Of a DNA stretch of 64,000 bases, positions 1 to 8,998 are shown one piece after another. Every line of letters begins with the position of its first letter. Position 1 is the first letter of the stretch. The position numbers and the translations under genes were made by a program. The DNA lies in assembly GCA_025463135.1 (NCBI GenBank), contig JAOAPY010000049.1:1-64000 (forward strand). The letters run 5' to 3'. This DNA comes from Acidobacteriota bacterium. Lineage in GTDB: Bacteria > Acidobacteriota > Blastocatellia > Pyrinomonadales > Pyrinomonadaceae. The notes under the pieces were generated by a model, which ran no database searches, had not been told where the DNA came from, and saw only the letters and a program-made list of their open reading frames with translations.

Positions 1-42
1 CAGCGATCTTGTTGGGAGCAGACCCACCCGCTACCGCGTGGT

Positions 43-196
43 GGTACTGACCTCATTACCTTCGAAGAGGTGCGAGTTGAGTAATGAGGTCGGTGCCGGG
101 AGCGGTAAGCGACCGGATTCCACCATCAACTCTCTAAAGGTCGTTTTAACGCGACTCACAGGTTGAATGAAAGATCCCGTCGCTTACCGCTCCCGG
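43..196. repeat. Paired palindromes (REP-like element, copy 1)
   Basis: Two nested inverted repeats fill the non-coding start of the window. Arms 43-59 and 81-97 pair over 17 bp (15 Watson-Crick, 2 G-U). Arms 96-113 and 179-196 are a perfect 18-bp inverted repeat. The second right arm runs into the 17-mer CCGCTCCCGGTTCTGTA, which recurs near 7469-7485 beside another hairpin. This suggests a dispersed element family. I see no gene in 1-252. Confidence 0.6.
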
Positions 197-252
197 TTCT
201 GTATTAATCGTGCCACTTGTGACGCTATGAAACTCCGCCAAGAGGGAAGACC

Positions 253-3200
253 TTAACTCTTCACCGGCGAGCGTCTCAGCAACGAATAGACAGTCGGAGT
301 GACGATTAGCGACAGCAGGAGCGCGACAGCCAGGCCGCCGATGACGGCGATGGCCAGGGGTTGCAAGAGTTCAGAGCCGGCGCCGAGCGCCAGGGCCAGC
401 GGCAGCATTCCCAGCATGGCCGCGAGCGAAGTCATCAACACCGGACGAAAGCGCCGCCGGCCGGAGCGCAACAGGGCCTGTCGCAGTGTGTCGCCCGCCG
501 CTAAATGATCCTCAACTGCATCGAGCATCAGGATGCCGTTTTTAGCGACAATGCCGACAATCATGATCATGCCCATCAGTGAGACCACGTTGAGCGTGGT
601 ACCGGTGATGAAGAGGCCCAACAGCACGCCCCCCAGTGCCAGCACGGCGCCGGTAACAATCGCGATCGGATGCGCGAAGGAACGAAATTCAATGAGCAGA
701 GTCAAAAAAACCAGTACTACAGCCAGGATGAGTGAAATTGCCAACTCGCGAAAACTTGCCTGCTGCTCCTGATACAGACCGGCGTATTCGATCGTCATGC
801 CGGGCGGGAGTTTGACCTCGCGGGCCAGCAGGGTTTTGATTTCCGCAATCGCGGTTCCCAGATCCTTACCCTCCAAACGTCCGCTGACGGCTACCGTTTG
901 GCGCAACCCATCTCTCTCGATCTCCGTCTGCCCCTTGTCGTATTCGATGTCCGCAACCTGGTCCAGACGGAACAGCGCACCCGAAGCCGAGCGCACCTGC
1001 AAACCACGCACCTTGTCCAGCGAAGTGCGCACGTCGGGCGGAAATATGACCCGCACAGCGATCAAGCGATCCTGCTGCAGGATTGAAGAGGCCGCGTCGC
1101 CGGACATCGCAGTGGTTACAGTGTTCGCCACGTCCGTGGCCGTTACCCCGAACAGGGATGCCCGCTTGGGATCAATATTGAAAGTGATCGCTGGACCACT
1201 AACGACCACACCACTCTTGGTGTCTACTATGCCTGGAATTTTTTTGATCGCTGCTTCAATCAGGTCTGCCTGGTCGTGCAGGGCATTCGCGTCCTCACTG
1301 AAGAGTTTGATCTCGATGGGTTCGGGAGAGCTGGTCAAGTCGCCGATCACATCAGAGAGGATGCCAACGAATTCGACATCCAAAGCAGGTTCTGAATTTG
1401 TGACCTGCCGGCGCACATCGGCGATCACTTCCTCAGTGGAACGCGCGTGGCCGGGCCTTAACTTGACCGCGAAATCGCCGCGGTTTGGTTCGGTGATGAA
1501 CAGTCCCAATTCCAAACCGGTGCGTCGCGAATAGCTCTCAATTTCAGGAGTCTGGACGAGTAGTTTTTCCACGTGCTGGAGCATGCGATCGGTTTCCGCC
1601 AGCGACGCGCCCGGCGGCGCCCAGTAGTCGAGAATGAAAGCGCTCTCATCAAATACCGGGAGGAACTCCGAACCCAATTGCCGGTAAAGCAAATACGAGC
1701 CCGCCAGGACGACCGCCACAATAACCAGAACGAGCCAGCGATTGTCGAGGGCATGGCCCAACAACCAGTCATAGCGCCCGATGATCGCGCCGAGAAACCT
1801 GCCGTGTTCTTCTTCTTCTTCGCGTTCATTGGCCAGTGACTCATGGTCGTGTCTGCGGTCGGGATCTTCTTTCCAACCCTGGCGTCGTTTGGCTCGCACG
1901 AATTTTTCGGCCAGCACCGGAGTGAAAGACAAAGCGAGGACCAGTGAAGTGAGCAGCGCCACGGCCATGGTCAACGCGAGCGAGCGAAAGAAACTGCCGG
2001 TCACGCCGGTCAGCAACGTGAGCGGCAGAAATACTACGACCGGGGTAATCGTGGAGCCAATGATCGGCACCGTAATTTCCGAGACTGCGCTTTGGACGGC
2101 CTGGCGTCGCGATTGCCCGCGCGCCATGTGCGTATAAATGTTTTCGACCACCACGATGGCGTCGTCGATTACCAATCCGATCGCGGCGGCAACTCCACCC
2201 AGCGTCATCAGATCAAAGCTGAGCCCGGCCAGCCACATCGCCAGAAACGTCGTTAGCACTGTTACGGGAATCACCAGCACCGCGACGAAGGTTGTGCCCC
2301 AGTTGCGCAGAAAGGCGAACAGGATCACCACCGAAAGCAGCAGACCGATCAGAATCGAATCGCGCACCGAGTTCATCGATTCGCGGACGAGCAGCGACTG
2401 ATCATAGTAAGGAGCGATTTTGATATCTTTGGGAATCTGGCTGCGCATTGCCGCCAGCTCGGCGTTGACCTCGTCGACGACGGCGACAGTGTTTGCGTCG
2501 GGTTGACGATTGATATTCAAAAGCACGGCGGGCTTTCCCGGATAAGCACTGACGAGGGTGTATTGCGGTTCTACTCCTTCGCCGACAGTAGCGACATCGG
2601 CCAAAGTGACCGGCGCGTTGTTGACGGTGGCCACGACGATGCCGATCAGTTCTTCAGGCTTCTTTGCCTGACCGCTAATCAGGGCGAGTTCGAGCTGATG
2701 ATTCTCCTCAATCAGTCCCGGGCTGGTAATGATGTTCGAGTTGTGGACCGCGTCGACCACCTGTTGTACCGAAACGTTGTGGGCCACCAATCGCTCCGGA
2801 TCGATGGTGATGTGAAATTCCCGTGCTTTACCTCCGGCCACGCCGACAGTAGCGATACCCGGCAGACGAGCGAGTCGCGGACGAATGGTGTAGTTGGCGA
2901 TGTCGCGCAGGCTGGCCAGGTCGCGAGTGTCCGAGGTTAGACTGTAGCCGGTCACCGGAAAGACGGCGAAAGTGAGCCGCTCAACGTGCTGGATCCGCGC
3001 AGTAGACGGCAAGGTCGAAGCCAGCTGCGAAAGACGCGCCTGGACCAGTTGCAGCGATTGAACAATATCTACATTCCAGTTGAAAAACAGGCTTACTTCC
3101 GACGAGCCGCGCGAGGTCTTTGACTTGATGCGCTGTATGCCCGGAATCCCGTTCATCGCTTCTTCGATGGGACGGGTGACTGAGACCAGGGTTTGTGCCG

Positions 3201-3366
3201 CCGGCGCCACGCCGTTATCCACGATGATCACGACGCGAGGAAAATCGGTTGCGGGAAAGATCGCAATCGGCAACTGCAAGGCCGCATAGATACCGGTCGC
3301 GCATAACAGAGCGACCAGCACCATGACCGCGCGCGATTGATTGGAGATGAGACGAGCGAGGGTCAT
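253..3366 (-). CDS. RND efflux pump, inner-membrane permease (AcrB/HAE type)
   Basis: A proton-driven inner-membrane pump of the resistance-nodulation-division superfamily. Its 1037 residues match the usual family length of 1020-1060. It has the N-terminal helix and two periplasmic porter halves, and the transmembrane-4 proton-relay motif GLVIDDAIVVVEN with D401/D402. The TM10 counterpart IVGIVAKNGILMLD carries the relay lysine. The DD...K triad is typical of drug/hydrophobe (HAE) pumps rather than CzcA metal pumps. It lies downstream of the membrane-fusion and TolC-like genes on the same strand, so the three should form one tripartite exporter. The 255-bp gap before it is unusually long for such an operon and holds short repeats, so it may have its own promoter. 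The substrate cannot be read from sequence. Confidence 0.95.
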   Translation of the reverse strand: MTLARLISNQSRAVMVLVALLCATGIYAALQLPIAIFPATDFPRVVIIVDNGVAPAAQTLVSVTRPIEEAMNGIPGIQRIKSKTSRGSSEVSLFFNWNVDIVQSLQLVQARLSQLASTLPSTARIQHVERLTFAVFPVTGYSLTSDTRDLASLRDIANYTIRPRLARLPGIATVGVAGGKAREFHITIDPERLVAHNVSVQQVVDAVHNSNIITSPGLIEENHQLELALISGQAKKPEELIGIVVATVNNAPVTLADVATVGEGVEPQYTLVSAYPGKPAVLLNINRQPDANTVAVVDEVNAELAAMRSQIPKDIKIAPYYDQSLLVRESMNSVRDSILIGLLLSVVILFAFLRNWGTTFVAVLVIPVTVLTTFLAMWLAGLSFDLMTLGGVAAAIGLVIDDAIVVVENIYTHMARGQSRRQAVQSAVSEITVPIIGSTITPVVVFLPLTLLTGVTGSFFRSLALTMAVALLTSLVLALSFTPVLAEKFVRAKRRQGWKEDPDRRHDHESLANEREEEEEHGRFLGAIIGRYDWLLGHALDNRWLVLVIVAVVLAGSYLLYRQLGSEFLPVFDESAFILDYWAPPGASLAETDRMLQHVEKLLVQTPEIESYSRRTGLELGLFITEPNRGDFAVKLRPGHARSTEEVIADVRRQVTNSEPALDVEFVGILSDVIGDLTSSPEPIEIKLFSEDANALHDQADLIEAAIKKIPGIVDTKSGVVVSGPAITFNIDPKRASLFGVTATDVANTVTTAMSGDAASSILQQDRLIAVRVIFPPDVRTSLDKVRGLQVRSASGALFRLDQVADIEYDKGQTEIERDGLRQTVAVSGRLEGKDLGTAIAEIKTLLAREVKLPPGMTIEYAGLYQEQQASFRELAISLILAVVLVFLTLLIEFRSFAHPIAIVTGAVLALGGVLLGLFITGTTLNVVSLMGMIMIVGIVAKNGILMLDAVEDHLAAGDTLRQALLRSGRRRFRPVLMTSLAAMLGMLPLALALGAGSELLQPLAIAVIGGLAVALLLSLIVTPTVYSLLRRSPVKS

Positions 3367-3455
3367 TGGTTGTCTGGTGGCAATTGGATTGACGCCGCAA
3401 GCAAGCGATCATTTGTCATTTGGGATTTGCAGACGTGCATTCGCTTATGAGCGTT

Positions 3456-3545
3456 TATAAGTTCAAAGTATCGCCCACGCATATAAGTTCAAATATCCGC
3501 GGGCGCATATAGGTTCAAACTATTATGAGTTCAAAGTATCGCCGG
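3456..3545. repeat. Four imperfect copies of TATAAGTTCAAA within the efflux operon
   Basis: Between the pump gene and the membrane-fusion gene, a unit close to TATAAGTTCAAAGTATCGCC occurs at about 3457, 3482, 3508 and 3523. The last two copies are shortened or altered. Flanking stretches at 3405-3440 and 3562-3610 show the ATTTGYC-type 7-bp periodicity seen elsewhere in the window. The role is unknown; it could be an operator array or inert repeats. Confidence 0.5.
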
Positions 3546-3621
3546 CCCACCAGGTACGGCTGCTGACAATGACAAATGAGAAGTGTCAAACCTCAAATGG
3601 CAAATTTCAGGGCTCATCAGC

Positions 3622-5025
3622 TTACGGTTTTGCCGCATCCGCCTTCGGTTCCTCTTTTGCCACCTCAACTTTCGTTCCGTCAGCCAGCGCAAAGTTCCCT
3701 TCGATCACGACGGTCTCGCCGCCATTTAAGCCGGATACGATCTCGATTTTGTCATTGGTGCGAATGCCAATCGTGACTTTCGTTTCATGAGCCACGGAAT
3801 CCGCGCCCACCACCATTACTGTGCCCTCGTCGGCGTTGCTGGCTTCAAGTGAGACAGCGGCGGCGGGGACGACGATCGCCTCATCCTTTGAGTTAGCGGA
3901 GATGGTTACCTGTGCCGCGCCATTGGCTCGCAAGTGACCCGCGCCATTGGCCAGGGTTACCCAGACTTCGACCGTGCGATTGGTCGGATCGCTGGCGCGG
4001 CTGAGCAGCGTTATTCGTCCTTTCATCTCTTCACTTGAAGAATCGGTTGGCAGGACGGTGGCGGCGTCACCAACTTTCAGTTGGGCGACGACGGTATCGG
4101 CAAAAGGGGCTTTGACAATCACTTCGCTGATGTCGGCAATGGTGACCAGCTTCCCACCGGCCGCGGCAAACTCGCCTTCATATTGAAATTGATCGGTGAC
4201 TATGCCGGTGATCGGCGCGCGAATCGTGGCGTAACTCAACTGAGCGTCCAGGGTGGCGACGTGCTGTTGTGCCGCCTGCACCCGGGCGGCGGCCAGGCTG
4301 CGATCATTTGGATTGAGTGACTTCGCGCGCAGAGTGATCGTTTGTTCGGCGAGCCGCAATTCGTTCTCGGCAGTGGTCAGGTCCAACTGCGAGGCGTCCA
4401 GATCTTTTCTGGAGATGCCGCCCTTTTGATAGAGCGCCAGCCGGCGTTCGTAAAGGGTGCGAGCGTTGTTAACTTTGGCGCGCGCATCGCGAACCGCCTT
4501 CTCATCCTGCGCGTTTGCCTGGGGAATCGTGCCCGTGGTTACACTGCGCTCGTTGGCCAACTCCTGCTTCAAAGCCGCCACAGCTTCGGCCCGCTGAGCC
4601 TGCAAGTCGCGCGACTCGAGTTGGGCGATGACTTCTCCCGCTCTGACGATCTTATTCTTCAAGAGCGCCATGCGTTTGATCTGAGCACTTACCTTGGCCG
4701 CGACCTCGGCCTTCTCGCGCGGGAAGATGGTGCCCACGGCCTGTACCTGAGCGGCGATGGCTTCCTTTTCGGCTTTGGCGACTTTAACACTGACGATGGG
4801 CTCTACCTCTTTCTCCGCTACAGTAGCGTGCTTCCAACGCCACAGCAGTACGCCGATAACGATAATGACCACGGTGGCAAGTATCGCCGTGACCATCAGG
4901 ATTTGCCTTTGTTGCGGAGTCAACGGTTGATTACGACGCAGGCGGGCACGCTCATCGACGGTGAGCGCATGGTCCGACCCTGCCGTCTCGTCATGCGTTT
5001 TTTTGAACTCGTCTTCTGGCTTCAT
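3622..5025 (-). CDS. RND efflux periplasmic adaptor (membrane-fusion protein, HlyD type)
   Basis: The adaptor that links the inner-membrane pump to the outer-membrane channel. It has 467 residues: a charged cytoplasmic tail, one transmembrane anchor at about 41-65 (no lipoprotein box), a biotinyl-lipoyl-like half, a long alpha-helical hairpin rich in Ala/Glu/Arg (about 120-260), the second lipoyl half (AQLSYATIRAPITGIVTDQ), and beta-barrel/proximal domains (about 270-450). Its ATG overlaps the TGA of the TolC-like gene as ATGA, a sign of translational coupling. The gene order channel-adaptor-pump differs from the more common adaptor-pump-channel order. Confidence 0.93.
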   Translation of the reverse strand: MKPEDEFKKTHDETAGSDHALTVDERARLRRNQPLTPQQRQILMVTAILATVVIIVIGVLLWRWKHATVAEKEVEPIVSVKVAKAEKEAIAAQVQAVGTIFPREKAEVAAKVSAQIKRMALLKNKIVRAGEVIAQLESRDLQAQRAEAVAALKQELANERSVTTGTIPQANAQDEKAVRDARAKVNNARTLYERRLALYQKGGISRKDLDASQLDLTTAENELRLAEQTITLRAKSLNPNDRSLAAARVQAAQQHVATLDAQLSYATIRAPITGIVTDQFQYEGEFAAAGGKLVTIADISEVIVKAPFADTVVAQLKVGDAATVLPTDSSSEEMKGRITLLSRASDPTNRTVEVWVTLANGAGHLRANGAAQVTISANSKDEAIVVPAAAVSLEASNADEGTVMVVGADSVAHETKVTIGIRTNDKIEIVSGLNGGETVVIEGNFALADGTKVEVAKEEPKADAAKP

Positions 5026-6659
5026 TGTCCTGTCGCCTGTCGCAGACGCGCGAGCGCCGTCTGATAGTCAAAGATTGCCTGATAAAGCGCAGAGCGCTGC
5101 GCCGCCAGAGTGGTCAACGCGTCGGTGACTTCTATTATCTGCGCTTCGCCGGCGCGATAGCGCGCAATTGAAGCGCTGAGATTGCTTTGGGCCCTCGTGA
5201 CTCCTGTACCGGCCAGTCGGATGCGCGTGGCGGCGGAAGTTATCTGCGCCTGGGCCGCATAAAACTGTTGTGTAAAGCCGCGCAGTGCCAGTGCGTTTTC
5301 ATTCTCTGCGATCTGCGCGCGCAACCGCGCCTGCTTTTCTTTGCTGCGGATCGCGCCCCAATCAAAAATTGGTATGGTCAAAGAGACTGCGCCCGATACT
5401 CCGGTGTGTTCCTTGAGGTTTGGAGGTCTAAACGAATCCGTGTCAAAGCCGCCGAGGAGGGAATAAGAAAGCTGCGGCAAGCGTTCGGCCCGAGCGATGC
5501 GCCCCTCTTGCTCGGCGGCGCGGAGTTGTGCTTCGAATTGTCGCAACTCGGGCCGCCGGGAAATGTCTTCGACTCGGAACTGCTGGTACTCGGAACCGAC
5601 CGGCGCTGCCAGGGCCAGGTCTGTTGTACTGATGGGCGTCAAGAAATCATAGCCCACCAGAACGCGCAAAGATCCCGCCGCCACTACTTCACCGGCGCGA
5701 GCACGTTCCAATTCGTCGCGGCGCGCGAGTGTTTGTAATTGAGCGCGCGTGAAATCAACTGAAGCAACTTCGCCGCCGGTCAAGAGCAGGTAAGTGACCT
5801 GTTCGAACTCTTCTGCCGCTGACAAATTTTCTTCAGCGGCGATTCGCTGGGCCGTAGCCAGGGCGAGGCCGTAATACGATTCAATAACTGCCTGGGCCAG
5901 CGCGCGTCGCGCGACTTCAGTCCCCGCGTGCGCCGCGATCAGGAGGGCGCGATTTTTCTCGAGCGTCGCGCGCAAGCGTCCGGCGATATCAATGTCGCCG
6001 GCCACGTTAACATAAGCCTGGTACTCGTTGATGGCGTTATTGGCGAGAAAGCTCTGCGTCCGTGGTGTGCCCGGCGGCAAGCCCAGCGCCGGCGAGGTGT
6101 AGAGATAGCTTAGCGGCGCACTGACGCGCGGAAGAAAAGCTACCCGCGCTTGTTTCACATCTTCAGCGGCGATCTGTTCGTTCAGAGTTGCCTGCTGATA
6201 ACCGGAAGCCAGACCGTTTGCCCGACGTAATGCTTCATCAAGCGTAAGCGGAGGAACATTCTGAGCATTCTGAGGTGTTGACCCTGCGATGGGTGATGGA
6301 GTTGCCGCGGCTGCCGGCGTATTCGAATTGACCGGCGATGGACCAGGCAAGCTCGGTCCGGCAAATGGAGTAGATTGGGGCGACGGTTTGGCCTGGCTGG
6401 ATGGAGTTGCCTGCGGAGATGTGGTGTTGGCCGGGGTCCCTGCGGGCGACGGATGTGGGGTTGGTCCAGCCGGCGTTTGGGGCACTGGGGTCGGTTTTGG
6501 CGGCGCGGTTTGAGCCGGCATTGCCGGCTTAGAAGGTTGGCCCGGCGACGACGGCTGTTGACTTTGCACAGTCACAAAACAAGCCAGCACGAATAGAACT
6601 AGTAAGAATGCCCGCCATCGCCGCCGCAAACATTTTTTTTGAAAGCAGAAGGCGCGCAT
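5022..6659 (-). CDS. TolC-family outer-membrane efflux channel with long Pro/Ser/Thr-rich linker
   Basis: The outer-membrane channel of the tripartite efflux pump. I take the ATG at 6659 as start because it gives a compact signal peptide (basic n-region KKCLRRRWR, then FLLVLFVLACFV). A TTG at 6686 would add nine residues. The signal is followed by about 100 residues dominated by Pro, Ser, Thr, Ala and Gln before the TolC repeat begins at PPLTLDEALRRA. Two OEP repeats follow, with the usual Ala/Gln/Arg-rich helices. A low-complexity stalk this long is uncommon in TolC homologues and would sit in the periplasm. It is the first gene of the efflux set and is coupled to the adaptor by a 4-bp overlap. 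Confidence 0.93.
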   Translation of the reverse strand: MRAFCFQKKCLRRRWRAFLLVLFVLACFVTVQSQQPSSPGQPSKPAMPAQTAPPKPTPVPQTPAGPTPHPSPAGTPANTTSPQATPSSQAKPSPQSTPFAGPSLPGPSPVNSNTPAAAATPSPIAGSTPQNAQNVPPLTLDEALRRANGLASGYQQATLNEQIAAEDVKQARVAFLPRVSAPLSYLYTSPALGLPPGTPRTQSFLANNAINEYQAYVNVAGDIDIAGRLRATLEKNRALLIAAHAGTEVARRALAQAVIESYYGLALATAQRIAAEENLSAAEEFEQVTYLLLTGGEVASVDFTRAQLQTLARRDELERARAGEVVAAGSLRVLVGYDFLTPISTTDLALAAPVGSEYQQFRVEDISRRPELRQFEAQLRAAEQEGRIARAERLPQLSYSLLGGFDTDSFRPPNLKEHTGVSGAVSLTIPIFDWGAIRSKEKQARLRAQIAENENALALRGFTQQFYAAQAQITSAATRIRLAGTGVTRAQSNLSASIARYRAGEAQIIEVTDALTTLAAQRSALYQAIFDYQTALARLRQATGQ

Positions 6660-6767
6660 GATCACAGTCGTACTCACCAGGAGCAATCTTCAAATACTTC
6701 GTTTCTAAGGGGAAGCCGTAGTCTAGCATAGGAAGATAAATCATGGCCCGCCCCCCAGCAGGAAAGT

Positions 6768-6798
6768 GGCTGACATGGCCCACGGAACCATGTCAGCC
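6768..6798. promoter_or_regulatory. Perfect 11-bp inverted repeat before the efflux operon
   Basis: Arms GGCTGACATGG (6768-6778) and CCATGTCAGCC (6788-6798) are separated by 9 nt. The repeat lies between the end of the PepSY gene and the start of the TolC-like gene, both on the minus strand. No T-run follows on either strand, so an operator or mRNA processing hairpin is as likely as a terminator. Confidence 0.45.
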
Positions 6799-6825
6799 TG
6801 CATATCTCAAGTGTTAACGGAACCG

Positions 6826-7218
6826 CTATGGCTTCTTTTTAGCATCTTTGCGCTTCTCGGCGGCTTCCTGTGCTTTGCTCTCGTGCTCGACGCGCACGAC
6901 CTTGCCGGTAATGGCGCTCACCTGAATTTCCGTGATCGTGCCCCTGGCGTTACGAATGTCGAATGAATAGACCAACTTGCCGTGCTCCCGCTCAAGTTCG
7001 CCTTCCTCGACCGTTCCCGGTGCGCGCTTCAGAGCTGTCTCACGCGCCTGTTCCAGCGTGATCTTTGCCTGACGCTGAAGCTTATCCTGTTCAGCTTTTT
7101 TGTTCGCCTCGACGTCCTGGCCATTTGCGGCCCGAAGCGAAGCGGCCGTCGCCGTCATCAAGCTGCCGGATAGAAGGATGCCCACGGCAATTGCGAGTAA
7201 TAGTGAATAGCGTTTCAT
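6826..7218 (-). CDS. Secreted PepSY-domain protein
   Basis: A small exported protein of 130 residues. The ATG at 7218 is preceded by an excellent ribosome site (GAGGAGGAG) 5-7 nt upstream, so I prefer it over the 11-residue longer reading. A signal peptide (KRYSLLLAIAVGILLSGSL) is followed by a Lys/Gln-rich helix and one PepSY unit: ITLEQARETALKRAPG, a beta-rich middle, and VSAITGKVVRVE. The C-terminus is a Lys/Glu-rich tail ending KKKP. PepSY domains are known as periplasmic inhibitory or sensory modules. The gene sits about 170 bp upstream of the efflux genes on the same strand, which hints at a role in sensing for, or regulating, the pump. That link is inference. Confidence 0.85.
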   Translation of the reverse strand: MKRYSLLLAIAVGILLSGSLMTATAASLRAANGQDVEANKKAEQDKLQRQAKITLEQARETALKRAPGTVEEGELEREHGKLVYSFDIRNARGTITEIQVSAITGKVVRVEHESKAQEAAEKRKDAKKKP

Positions 7219-7394
7219 ATATCTCCTCCTCGAATTTCTCGAGAGCCACACAGTTCCGTGGCGCCCTCAGTTGTTAGGGCTGTCATCTTACATTAGCGAA
7301 CATTACGGCAAGATGAAGGTGAGTCCGAATATGAATGGAGTTCCAGAGAGCTGATGCCAATGCGGTAGTTCAGATGCCCTGAAAAGTCTTCGAC

Positions 7395-7485
7395 CTCATT
7401 CTCACCCGGTTGAAACCTGGTGAGAATGAGAAGAAGCACCCTCAGCAGTCCGGCTCGGGACTCCGGTCCGCTCCCGGTTCTGTAA
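7395..7485. repeat. Hairpin plus shared 17-mer (REP-like element, copy 2)
   Basis: A perfect 12-bp stem (7395-7406 / 7419-7430) is followed by CCGCTCCCGGTTCTGTA at about 7469-7485. The same order, a CCTCAT-type hairpin and then this 17-mer, occurs at 43-204. I therefore treat both as copies of one dispersed element. Confidence 0.5.
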
Positions 7486-7548
7486 CTGCGCTCCTCCAGA
7501 CACTCTGCGAACCTGCAAAGCCACTCCATCACATCATGTCGCCCTTCC

Positions 7549-7556
7549 GTCACAAA
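7549..7556 (+). promoter_or_regulatory. GTCACAAA motif, copy a
   Basis: The sequence CCTTCCGTCACAAAG lies 157 bp upstream of the HELGH gene start. It matches motifs found before the LytS-type kinase, the LytTR regulator and the Fis-type gene. The leading CCCTTCCGTC resembles the AlgR (LytTR) box CCGTTCGTC. Function is inferred only. Confidence 0.35.
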
Positions 7557-7712
7557 GCTCCGCTGTGGGCCAAACACGATTCGTAATGTCTTTCCTACGT
7601 TGCCTGGTCTATTCACATTTCCGATCTGCCGTTTGAGATTTGCAGTCTCAGGTCGAGATATGAAGACAAATTATTCGCCGGCGGTTACGGGTTTCGCAAC
7701 GGAGGTGCGGTC

Positions 7713-8600
7713 ATGCTACACAATCGACATTCTATACTGGCAAGCGTCCTCGCGGCTGTCCTGGGACTGGGTAGCCTGCTCAATCTCGCAGAAACGCGAG
7801 CGCGGCAAATAGACGATACACTTGCAAAAGAAACCAGCCCGCCAACTCAATTAGATCCGGATTTCGAACCGGCCGCGAACCCCGCTCCCGCCGGCTCCGT
7901 CACTGACACACGCGCAAGTGCCACGATTCACGAAGCGCCTGGGCTACGCGTGCCAACCTGGCTCCGCGCTTTGGAACTACCATCGTTGGCGAAACTTACG
8001 ACACTGGATAAGGCTTATCTCGACGCCTTCAGCATCCTGCGCGAAGACAACGATTGCAGTCGCTTCTACGGCGGGCCGCGCGCTGTTGAAGCTCTCAATC
8101 AATTGAAACTTCAGTTGAAGATGTCTTACTTCGATCGCTCGATCGGATTGCGGATGCATGGCAATACCTCATATACGACCAATAATTTATCCGGCCTTGC
8201 TTATCGTTTGTTTGAAAAGGCGGAATTGAACATCAATGGTCCATTCTATAAGACCAGCATCTCTCCACTGGACTCGAAGATTCCACGGATAGGCGAATTC
8301 TCGCCGAACACCAGAGAAGCTCGCGTGACCATCCTGCTGCATGAACTGGGTCATTTGATCCTGACTTCGGACAATCAATATTTGCTTCCCAACGACGGCA
8401 GCGATTCGCAGGTCAGCAGGCAAAATACGGCGCGCGTAATAGAAATTTGTCGCCGGCAAATTAAAGCTCAAAGTCAGGTCAGCTTTGAGCACGCTCTGGC
8501 CTCCTTGCAGGCACCTTCCAATGCAAAGCGTTCTCAGCTCGCGGCCATTACTGGGCCGTCTGGTCCTGGAGGGACCAACATCAGCCGCAGCACTCCCTGA
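7713..8600 (+). CDS. Secreted putative zinc metallopeptidase (HELGH protein)
   Basis: 295 residues with a good ribosome site (GGAGGT) 7 nt before the ATG. An N-terminal signal or anchor (SILASVLAAVLGLGSLLNL) is followed by a low-complexity Pro/Thr segment to about residue 75. Then comes a conserved-looking core with DNDCSRFYGGPRAVEALNQL, a central beta-rich part, NTREARVTILLHELGHLIL and LLPNDGSDSQVSRQNTARV. HELGH fits the HExxH zinc-binding motif of zincins; a third metal ligand is not obvious. The overall pattern resembles an uncharacterised exported family common in Acidobacteria (recalled, not searched). It appears monocistronic. Confidence 0.7.
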   Translation: MLHNRHSILASVLAAVLGLGSLLNLAETRARQIDDTLAKETSPPTQLDPDFEPAANPAPAGSVTDTRASATIHEAPGLRVPTWLRALELPSLAKLTTLDKAYLDAFSILREDNDCSRFYGGPRAVEALNQLKLQLKMSYFDRSIGLRMHGNTSYTTNNLSGLAYRLFEKAELNINGPFYKTSISPLDSKIPRIGEFSPNTREARVTILLHELGHLILTSDNQYLLPNDGSDSQVSRQNTARVIEICRRQIKAQSQVSFEHALASLQAPSNAKRSQLAAITGPSGPGGTNISRSTP

Positions 8601-8998
8601 TTTGATACGACAAATTGGAAGTCACGGCGCGGAACTCGAGAGTCCAGGAGCGAGGAAATCCAAATCTCGCAAGATCGCGCGCGAGCAATATCCAAAAGAG
8701 AGAAGTTCCGAATGAAACGAAGCAAGGCTTACCTCTCAAAACCGCTTGTTGCTCATTCAACTCTTTACTCGTTGATGGACGACGGCATGGACATTGCGCT
8801 TGGCAGTATTGGGAAAAGAGGGCGAGTGGCGTGACTTACGAGAATGCGTAAGCCACGCGGGTTCCCGGCATCCTTCCCGCATCTTCGACAGTAGCAACAG
8901 TAGGTAGCAACAGAAGGACGACAAGCTGCTCTGGTAGTCCAGTGGACGAGTTACCAAAGAGTTTGACTTGTCGAAAGGAAGCAAAGACCAGGAGAGGA
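8601..8998. other. Intergenic region before the first TonB receptor
   Basis: About 400 bp without a supported gene. Short open frames on both strands lack ribosome sites and family resemblance. I see no strong hairpin. The receptor promoter and leader presumably lie here. Confidence 0.4.

Larger units (their letters stand above)
7219..7712. other. Gene-poor divergent region between PepSY and HELGH genes
   Basis: No convincing gene. It holds a strong hairpin with arms CTCATTCTCACC (7395-7406) and GGTGAGAATGAG (7419-7430), extended inside by GGTT/AACC. It also contains the 17-mer CCGCTCCCGGTTCTGTA shared with 188-204, a GTCACAAA motif at 7549-7556, and a short 7-bp-periodic tract at about 7612-7660. 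A minus-strand open frame at 7293-7616 has no homology signal I recognise and runs through the hairpin. Confidence 0.5.

Noticed and set aside
797-1534. A 245-residue plus-strand frame opposite the RND pump
   Set aside because: Composition is Ser/Arg/Thr-rich shadow sequence with no family resemblance. The opposite strand encodes a complete RND pump.
7293-7616. A 107-residue minus-strand frame
   Set aside because: It runs through a strong hairpin and a repeat-associated 17-mer and has no ribosome site or recognisable domain.
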